8,763 bases of DNA from Acetobacteraceae bacterium (lineage in GTDB: Bacteria; Pseudomonadota; Alphaproteobacteria; Acetobacterales; Acetobacteraceae): NCBI GenBank assembly GCA_947478535.1, contig CANJXD010000222.1, forward strand, positions 1-8,763, written 5' to 3'. Made by a program: the position numbers and the translations under genes. Of the stretch, positions 1-5,436 are shown one piece after another (within the stretch, counting starts at the first letter, position 1; each line of letters starts with the position of its first letter). The notes below the pieces were generated by a model that was not told the origin of the DNA, did no database searches, and saw nothing but the letters and a program-made list of their open reading frames with translations.

Positions 1-3000
1 CGGCGGCGCGGCTTATCTTGCCGTCCAGAATATCGGCGGCGATGGCGCGCGGATCGCGCAAGCCGGGGTCGCCGAAGCCGCCACCGCCCGGCGTGTGCAT
101 CCGTACGCCAAGCCCCGCGGTCATCGGCAAGGCCGTGGTGGCCGTGGGCAGCAGGCGTTCGCGCGGCGTACCGGGTTCGATCAGCAGATCGGCCCGCCCG
201 CCCGGCAGCCCGCCGGCGAGACCCGGGGCCACCATCACATGGCCTTCGCCCCGCGCGGTCAGCAGCGAGCCATCGACGCGCGAGGAGATCTGCCGCGCGA
301 TGCCAAGCCCGCCGCGCCAATGCCCCGCGCCGCCGCTGTCGGGCACCAGCGCATAGGCGTCGACCAGCAGCGGATACTCGATCTCCAGCGCCTCGGCCGG
401 CAGGTTGGAACTGTTGGTGACATGCATCTGCACGGCCTCGGCGCCATCGGCCCCCTGCCGCGCCCCGGCGCCGCCGCCGATGGTCTCGATATAGACATAG
501 GTTCCGGTGCGGCGCTGGCCCGAGACGAGCAGCGCGGGCACGGAGTCATGGCTATGCGCCATCTGCCGCTCGGGCGGCAGGATCTGGTTCATCGCATCGA
601 AGATGGCGCCCGACAGCCGGTTGCAGGTGATGGCCCGCGCCGCGGTGGCGGCGGGAAAGCGCGGGTTCACTATGCTGCCTTCGGGAGCCGAAATGCGGAT
701 CGCATCGAACAGCCCGCTATTGGCCGGTAGTTCCGGGTCCAGCAGCGCCTTCACGGCGTAGTAGCAGGTGGCCTCCAGCGCATTGGGTGCGACGTTCAGC
801 GCGCCGCGCGCCTGCGGCGCCGAGCCGGCGAAATCCAGCAGCAGGTCCTCGCCCCGCACGACCAGGCGCGCGCGCAGCACGATGGCCTCACCGCCCGGCA
901 CGCCGTCGCCATCCATCCAGCGCTCGCCGGTGTATTCGCCATCGGGCAGGTCGGCGATGCGGGCGCGCAGGCGGCGGCGGGTATAGGCGAGCAGGGCCGC
1001 TATTGCCGCCTCCACCGCCGCCAGACCGTCGGTCGCGACCAGGCGCTGCATGAGTTCGGTGCCGCGTTCATTCACCGCGATCTGCGCCCGCAGGTCCAGG
1101 ATGCGTTCGGCCGGTTCGCGCGAATTGTGCGCGATCAATTCCAGCAGGTCCTGGTCCAGCACACCGGCGCGGACCAGGCGGATCACCGGAATGCGGAGGC
1201 CTTCCTCGAAGATATTGCGCGCGCTCTGCGACATCGAACCGGGGTTGGGGCCGCCGACATCCGAATGATGCCCGGTGTTGGCGGCGAAGAAGGCGACGCG
1301 GCCGTCACAGAAAATCGGGGTGACGATGTTGATGTCGGGCTGATGCGTGCCGCGCGCCAGGAAGACGTCATTGCAGACGAAGGCGTCGCCTGGCTGCATG
1401 TCTTCCAGGCGGTAGCGGTCCAGCACGGTGACCACGGCGCCCATCAGCGAGCCGAGGTGCATCGGCATATGCGCGGCCTGGGCCAGGCAGCGCCCGGCGG
1501 CATCGAACATGCCGACCGAGCAATCCTTGCGTTCCTTGATGTTGGTCGAGAAGGAGGCGCGGATCAGCACATGGCCCATCTCCTCGGTGATCGAGAGCAG
1601 GCGGTTGGCGAAGACCTCCATGGCGATGGGGTCGGCCTCGGCGCGTGGCAGCGTGTCAGGCATCGGCGTGCTCCCCCTGGCGGCTTGCGGGCGCTGCGCC
1701 TCGTCCTGGTTGCGGACGATGATATTGCCGTCGGCGTCGAGCGTCGCGGCCTGGCCCGGGAAGACAAGGGAGGTGGCGCTCATCTCCTCGATCACGGCAG
1801 GGCCTGAAAGATGGGCACCGACCGGCAACAGCTCGCGGGCGAAGACCGGCGTGTCGCGCCAGCCGTCCTTCGGGGTGAAGAAGACGCGGCGCGTGCCAAT
1901 TTGCGCGGCCTCGACGGCGCCGCCGCGCGGGGGTGGTTCGGGCATGCCGCGCGGCACATGGCCGAGCGCCGTCAGGCGGCAGTTCACCAACTCTACGCCG
2001 CGATCGGGGATGGCGTAGCCATTGGTGCGGGCGTGTTCGGCGGCGAAGGCTTCCAGCACCTCGGCCAGCGAGGTCGTGGCATCGCCGAGAGGCACGCGGA
2101 CCTCGAAGTTCTGGCCCTCGTAGCGCAGTTCAACGGCGCGGCGGGTGGCGCGCTGCGACGCCGCGACCCCTTCGCCGATCAGCCAGGCCTCGGCCTCCTC
2201 GCCCATCGCGGCGAAGAGCGCCTCGGCGCGGGCCCAGGTGGCGGGGGTCATGGGGGCGATTTCGCTACGCACGAAATCCAGCGCGATATCGGCCAGCAGG
2301 ATGCCGCGCGCGCACATGGTGCCGGGCTCGCGCGGGATGATGACGGTCGGGATGGAACACTCCGCCGCGACCTCGGTCGCATGCAGCGGCCCGGCGCCGC
2401 CGAAGGCGAAGAGCGCGAAGTGCTCGGGCGCATAGCCGCGTTCGGTGGTGACCCCGCGGATCGCGCGGCCCATGTTGGCCACCGCGATGCGGATGATGCC
2501 GAGCGCCGCCTGTTCCAGGGTCAGGCCGAGCGGGGTTGCGATGCGATCCTGCACCGCGCGCCGGGCGGCCGCGGCATCGACCGGCATGGCCCCGCGCAAA
2601 AGCGCGGTCTGGTCGAGCCGGCCGAGCACGATGTTCGCGTCGGTGAGGGTCGGCTCGGTACCGCCGCGGCCATAGGCGGCCGGCCCAGGATCGGCGCCGG
2701 CGCTGCGCGGCCCAACCTTCAGCGCGCCGCCCGCATCGATATGGGCGATGGAGCCGCCGCCCGCGCCGATCACATCGATCCCGATGCTCGGCACCTTCAC
2801 CGGATAGCCCGCGACGTCGCGCGCGGAGGTGGAGGTCGCCTGGCCGCCGGCGACGACAGAGACATCGGTCGAGGTGCCACCGGCGTCGAAGGTCACGATA
2901 TCGGCGAAGCCGGCCTGGGCCGCGACCACGGCGGCGCCGATCACCCCGGCCGCGGGGCCGGAGAGACAGGTGCGTACAGGGCAGGCCGCCGCCGTCGCGA

Positions 3001-3751
3001 CCGACATCAGCCCGCCGTTGGAATGCACGGTATAGGGTTCGGCCGCGATGCCGATGTCGCGCACACGGGCGAGCAGGCGTTCCAGGTATTGCGCCATGCG
3101 CGGGCCGACAAAGGCGTTGAGCACGGTGGTGGAAAAGCGGTCGAATTCGCGGAACTCGGGCAGCACCTCGCTGGAGACCGAGAGATAGACCCCCGGCATC
3201 GCGCGTTGCAGCACGGCCTTGGCCGCGCGTTCATGCGCGGGATCGCGCCAGGCATGCAGGAAGCAGACGGCGACGGAGGTGACGCCATCGGCGGTGAGGC
3301 TGGCCGCGGCGGCCTCGACCTCGTCCGGGTCCAGTGCGGCCAGCACGGTCCCTTCGGCTGCGATGCGCTCGCTGATCTCCAGCCGCCGGCGCCGCGGCAC
3401 CAGGGGCTCGGGCCGCCGGACCGTATAGTCGTAGAGATGTGGGCGGATCTGCCGGGCAATTTCGAGCACGTCGCGAAAGCCGCTGGTCGTGATCATGCCG
3501 GTGCGCGCGCCCCGGCGTTCGATCACCATATTGGTCGCGACCGTGGTGCCATGGCCGAGGAAGACGACATCGGCGGGCGCCGCTGCGTTTTTCGCCAGCA
3601 ATTCGCGCACACCGGTCTCGATCGCCTGCGACGGATCGGAAGGGGTGGAGGGCACCTTGTGGAAGGCGATGCGCCCGGTCGCCTCATCGACCATGGCAAG
3701 GTCGGTGAAGGTGCCGCCGACATCGACGCCGATGCGAAGCCGTCTGGTCAC
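1..3751 (-). CDS. Fused hydantoinase A/B (5-oxoprolinase-type ATP-dependent amidohydrolase), C-terminus cut by window edge
   Basis: One reading frame of 1250 codons without a stop, read from the complement. The family couples ATP hydrolysis to opening of a cyclic amide, as in 5-oxoproline to glutamate or N-methylhydantoin hydrolysis; acetone and acetophenone carboxylases are related. The exact substrate cannot be read from sequence. Seen: an ASKHA-type N-terminus DVGGTFTD (residues 10-17), GHGTTVATN (66-74), SGPAAGV (about 260) and DAGGTSTD (289-296). The B half runs from about residue 697, with CNDVFLARGTHQPDI around 794, GHHSDVGG (827-834), FEEGLRIP, and a terminal TPGGGGFGDP close to the window edge. 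Start: GTG at 3751, with GGAG seven bases upstream. An in-frame ATG at 3799 lacks a ribosome-binding site and is less likely. Fused proteins of 1200-1300 residues are known in eukaryotic OPLAH and many bacteria, so the fusion is plausible. The junction nevertheless carries relics of a two-gene arrangement (see the internal ribosome-binding site). Probably only a few residues are missing. Confidence 0.93.
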   Translation of the reverse strand, partial: MTRRLRIGVDVGGTFTDLAMVDEATGRIAFHKVPSTPSDPSQAIETGVRELLAKNAAAPADVVFLGHGTTVATNMVIERRGARTGMITTSGFRDVLEIARQIRPHLYDYTVRRPEPLVPRRRRLEISERIAAEGTVLAALDPDEVEAAAASLTADGVTSVAVCFLHAWRDPAHERAAKAVLQRAMPGVYLSVSSEVLPEFREFDRFSTTVLNAFVGPRMAQYLERLLARVRDIGIAAEPYTVHSNGGLMSVATAAACPVRTCLSGPAAGVIGAAVVAAQAGFADIVTFDAGGTSTDVSVVAGGQATSTSARDVAGYPVKVPSIGIDVIGAGGGSIAHIDAGGALKVGPRSAGADPGPAAYGRGGTEPTLTDANIVLGRLDQTALLRGAMPVDAAAARRAVQDRIATPLGLTLEQAALGIIRIAVANMGRAIRGVTTERGYAPEHFALFAFGGAGPLHATEVAAECSIPTVIIPREPGTMCARGILLADIALDFVRSEIAPMTPATWARAEALFAAMGEEAEAWLIGEGVAASQRATRRAVELRYEGQNFEVRVPLGDATTSLAEVLEAFAAEHARTNGYAIPDRGVELVNCRLTALGHVPRGMPEPPPRGGAVEAAQIGTRRVFFTPKDGWRDTPVFARELLPVGAHLSGPAVIEEMSATSLVFPGQAATLDADGNIIVRNQDEAQRPQAARGSTPMPDTLPRAEADPIAMEVFANRLLSITEEMGHVLIRASFSTNIKERKDCSVGMFDAAGRCLAQAAHMPMHLGSLMGAVVTVLDRYRLEDMQPGDAFVCNDVFLARGTHQPDINIVTPIFCDGRVAFFAANTGHHSDVGGPNPGSMSQSARNIFEEGLRIPVIRLVRAGVLDQDLLELIAHNSREPAERILDLRAQIAVNERGTELMQRLVATDGLAAVEAAIAALLAYTRRRLRARIADLPDGEYTGERWMDGDGVPGGEAIVLRARLVVRGEDLLLDFAGSAPQARGALNVAPNALEATCYYAVKALLDPELPANSGLFDAIRISAPEGSIVNPRFPAATAARAITCNRLSGAIFDAMNQILPPERQMAHSHDSVPALLVSGQRRTGTYVYIETIGGGAGARQGADGAEAVQMHVTNSSNLPAEALEIEYPLLVDAYALVPDSGGAGHWRGGLGIARQISSRVDGSLLTARGEGHVMVAPGLAGGLPGGRADLLIEPGTPRERLLPTATTALPMTAGLGVRMHTPGGGGFGDPGLRDPRAIAADILDGKISRAA
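1671..1678 (-). promoter_or_regulatory. Strong internal Shine-Dalgarno at the HyuA/HyuB junction
   Basis: The minus strand reads AGGGGGAG, then seven bases, then ATG at 1663-1661. That ATG opens MPDTLPRAEADP, the normal-looking N-terminus of a stand-alone hydantoinase B subunit. The site lies inside the open fused frame, so ribosomes could start a separate B subunit of about 555 residues or more here. It looks like the original intergenic ribosome-binding site of a hyuA-hyuB pair. Confidence 0.6.
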
Positions 3752-3758
3752 ATTAGGA

Positions 3759-3762
3759 CTCC
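3759..3762 (-). promoter_or_regulatory. Ribosome-binding site deciding the GTG start of the hydantoinase A/B gene
   Basis: GGAG on the minus strand, followed by a seven-base spacer and then GTG at 3751-3749. This is the only good Shine-Dalgarno match near the N-terminus. It favours GTG over the in-frame ATG at 3799-3797, which would add 16 residues and has no such match. The 69-bp gap between this gene and the stop of ORF D (3821-3823) must hold any promoter; I could not identify convincing -35/-10 boxes there. Confidence 0.7.
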
Positions 3763-3820
3763 GACCGTGACTACACCCAAGACTTTGGAGATTAACCATG
3801 CGCGGCGACGCGACCAGCCG

Positions 3821-4030
3821 TCAATACGCGCCGAAGAGCGCGATGAACTGCACGCCGAGTGGCGCCGGCGCGGCCTCCGCGGCGGCGCTCGGCTGGGTGC
3901 CGAGTTGCAACAGCCAGACCACATCGCCAGCGACCAACTCGCTCGGGAGCAGGATAGGCGGGGCGGGCGGCGAGGCCGGCGCCCACCATCCCGCAAGGGG
4001 GATCGCAGCCAGCGGGGCAAGGCCGATCAT
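3821..4030 (-). CDS. Small hypothetical protein, phage-like context (ORF D)
   Basis: 69 residues starting MIGLAPLAAIPLAGWW. A hydrophobic N-terminus (about residues 1-17) could be a membrane anchor or signal. A Pro/Ala-rich stretch follows (18-28), then a compact part with SELVAGDVVWLLQLG, and the end is VQFIALFGAY. The start ATG (4030-4028) overlaps the TGA stop of ORF C as ATGA, with GGAG nine bases upstream, which is a strong sign of translational coupling and of a real gene. I do not recognise the family. A small accessory protein at the end of a phage tail operon would fit the position. It is the last minus-strand gene before the hydantoinase gene. Confidence 0.55.
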   Translation of the reverse strand: MIGLAPLAAIPLAGWWAPASPPAPPILLPSELVAGDVVWLLQLGTQPSAAAEAAPAPLGVQFIALFGAY

Positions 4031-4462
4031 GCTGCCATGCTCCGCTCGATGACGAGGCGCAGGCCCCGCACCTCCTCGCGCAGCGCCTCCAGCGTGACCT
4101 GCTGCTGTTGCGCCGCGTTCCGGGCGCGGTCGCTGGCGCGATCGATCGCCCCGCTGAGGTCATCGGCAAAGCCGGGCAGGTCGAGTTGTCGGCCACGGCG
4201 ATGGTGTTGGCGGCGAGCGTCGCATTCAACTGGGCGATGGTGGCCCGGGTCAGCGCCTGGGTGGCACGGATACCGGCCTCGGCGCGCAGTTGGGCGGCCT
4301 GGGCGGCGGCGGCGGCGCGGCGCCCGGCCTCCAGTGCGGCGAGCCCGCCGCGCCGCAGGGCGGTCAGCTGGGCCTCGGTTCGGGCAGCCTCCTGCTCGAT
4401 ATCGGCAAAGGGGCTGTCGCTGTCGCAGCCGAATCCTATGGCCGTTCAACGGCTTGCGCCAT
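4027..4462 (-). pseudogene. Ala/Gln-rich coiled-coil phage-type protein, broken by two apparent single-base losses (ORF C)
   Basis: The coding signal moves through three frames. It starts at ATG 4462 (MAQAVERP, then TAG at 4438-4436). It continues in a second frame from about 4437 to 4185, with ADIEQEAARTEAQLTALRRG and further Ala-rich helix ending NTIAVADN. It finishes in a third frame with LDLPGFADDLSGAIDRASD and EALREEVRGLRLVIERSMAA before TGA at 4029-4027. Restoring one base near 4439/4440 and one near 4184/4185 (AAC-CTC-GAC) gives a single protein of about 144 residues with uniform G/C-rich third positions. GAGG lies ten bases before the ATG, inside the left inverted repeat. Long amphipathic Ala/Gln/Glu helices suit a phage structural or tail-associated protein, but no family is recognised. 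Alternatives are sequencing error or programmed -1 frameshifting; decay after the neighbouring insertion is my first reading. Confidence 0.5.
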
Positions 4463-4472
4463 GCCCGCCAGT

Positions 4473-4492
4473 CCTCATGAATTTCCCAGGTT
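4473..4492 (+). repeat. Left inverted repeat (IR-L) of the phytochrome segment
   Basis: CCTCATGAATTTCCCAGGTT. It pairs with 8104-8085 read on the minus strand: the first 12 bases are identical, and positions 13 and 16 differ by transitions. The AT-rich core stands out in this GC-rich region. A 7-bp direct repeat TCGCCGG follows at 4498-4504 and 4508-4514, which might be subterminal transposase sites, but this is weak. Confidence 0.6.
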
Positions 4493-4812
4493 TAGATTCG
4501 CCGGTCATCGCCGGACTCGGGCGGCCTATCACCTATTCGTGACAGGGGCGGTCTGCGTGACCGGCGCACGGCGAAGTGAGGTAGGTTGTCTCCCAATCAA
4601 ACGGAAAAGAGACTGACCGCCGATGGACGAGCACGCCTCCCAAGGAAGCCCTCTCCCCTGCTTCGCATAAGCGATGGTGACGTTCGGGGGGCGGCGAACA
4701 AGCATCGCCGTCGGTCGTTGAATCATGGCCGGGCGCAGCAGCGTCATTCGGTGAGGTCGTTGGTGCGACGGCGTGCCGTCCGAGTCCACAACGATATCGA
4801 TCCAACGTCTCG
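4493..4812. other. 320-bp leader without a convincing gene, upstream of bphO
   Basis: I find no credible protein here on either strand; the short open frames lack homology-like features. The stretch is somewhat less GC-rich than its surroundings. It holds a perfect 6-bp hairpin, CGGCGA / TCGCCG (4692-4697 and 4705-4710, seven-base loop), without a T-run, and a distant inverted pair CGCCGGTC (4499-4506) / GACCGGCG (4559-4566). The bphO promoter must lie here, but I see no clear sigma70 or ECF boxes. It could also be the worn remnant of mobile-element sequence. Confidence 0.5.
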
Positions 4813-5436
4813 TTGAAAAATCCTCCGTCTGACATCGTGACGCCTGGAAAGGGCGCGGGCGGTTTGCCGAACCTCCCGCTGCACGAACTCCTGCGCGCAA
4901 CCACGGGCGAAGTGCACGAACGGCTCCACGGCCACCGCGGCTTGGCGGCGGTGAAGGCGGGAACGATCGGTCGCGCCGAGTACACCGCCTTGCTGGCCCG
5001 ACTTTACGGCTTCTATCGCCCCTTCGAGGTCGCCGCGGGGGTCCCGGCCGAACGAACGGACTGGTTGCACGCTGATCTGGCGGTGTTCGGCGTGGATCGC
5101 GACATGTGTCTCGCCCTTCCCTGCTGCCGGGCATTTCCCGAACACGCATCGCGAGCCTATCTGCTGGGTGCGCACTACGTCGTCGAAGGATCGGCACTCG
5201 GCGGCCGCGGCCTGGCACGACAACTCGACGCGTTGCTCGGCCCGCACGAGACGGCAGGGCGCGCGTTTTTCAATGGGTATGGCGTAGCCACCGGGACCGT
5301 CTGGCGGGCCTACCTGGCCCAATTGTCGGCGGCACCGGACGGGCCCGCTGACCAGGCGGCCGTGATCGAGGGTGCTGCGGCAACCTTCGCGATATTCGAG
5401 CAATGGCTCCAGGGATGGGATGGCGTCGATGATTAG
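4813..5436 (+). CDS. bphO: Biliverdin-producing heme oxygenase, phytochrome-associated
   Basis: 207 residues, the usual size for bacterial heme oxygenases. It oxidises heme to biliverdin IX, CO and iron, supplying the chromophore for the phytochrome encoded next door; it is a soluble cytosolic enzyme. Seen: LHELLRATTGEVHERLHGH near the N-terminus, where His35 is the likely proximal heme ligand; a helical middle (AEYTALLARLYGFYRPFE); and the distal-helix signature YVVEGSALGGRGLARQL (about 122-137) with the Gly residues that bend over heme. Start is uncertain. TTG at 4813 is the most upstream start in the frame and has no evident ribosome-binding site; GTG at 4837 is an alternative that still keeps all the catalytic sequence. 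Its stop codon overlaps the phytochrome start (ATGATTAG), so the two are translated as an operon. Confidence is high for family and pairing, low for exact start. Confidence 0.92.
   Translation: MKNPPSDIVTPGKGAGGLPNLPLHELLRATTGEVHERLHGHRGLAAVKAGTIGRAEYTALLARLYGFYRPFEVAAGVPAERTDWLHADLAVFGVDRDMCLALPCCRAFPEHASRAYLLGAHYVVEGSALGGRGLARQLDALLGPHETAGRAFFNGYGVATGTVWRAYLAQLSAAPDGPADQAAVIEGAAATFAIFEQWLQGWDGVDD

Noticed and set aside
3779..3790. Imperfect palindrome CCAAGACTTTGG upstream of the hydantoinase gene as a regulator operator
   Set aside because: It is too short and imperfect; no regulator gene is nearby and no second copy was seen.
1811..4480. 889-codon open frame on the plus strand
   Set aside because: It lies codon for codon opposite the hydantoinase frame. 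Its composition (Gly, Arg, His, Ala rich) is the usual antisense shadow of a GC-rich gene and it has no domain pattern.
4529..5218. 229-codon minus-strand open frame entering the leader of bphO, considered as a transposase remnant
   Set aside because: It is Arg/Pro-rich with no DDE-like motif or transposase pattern, and most of it is the complement of bphO.
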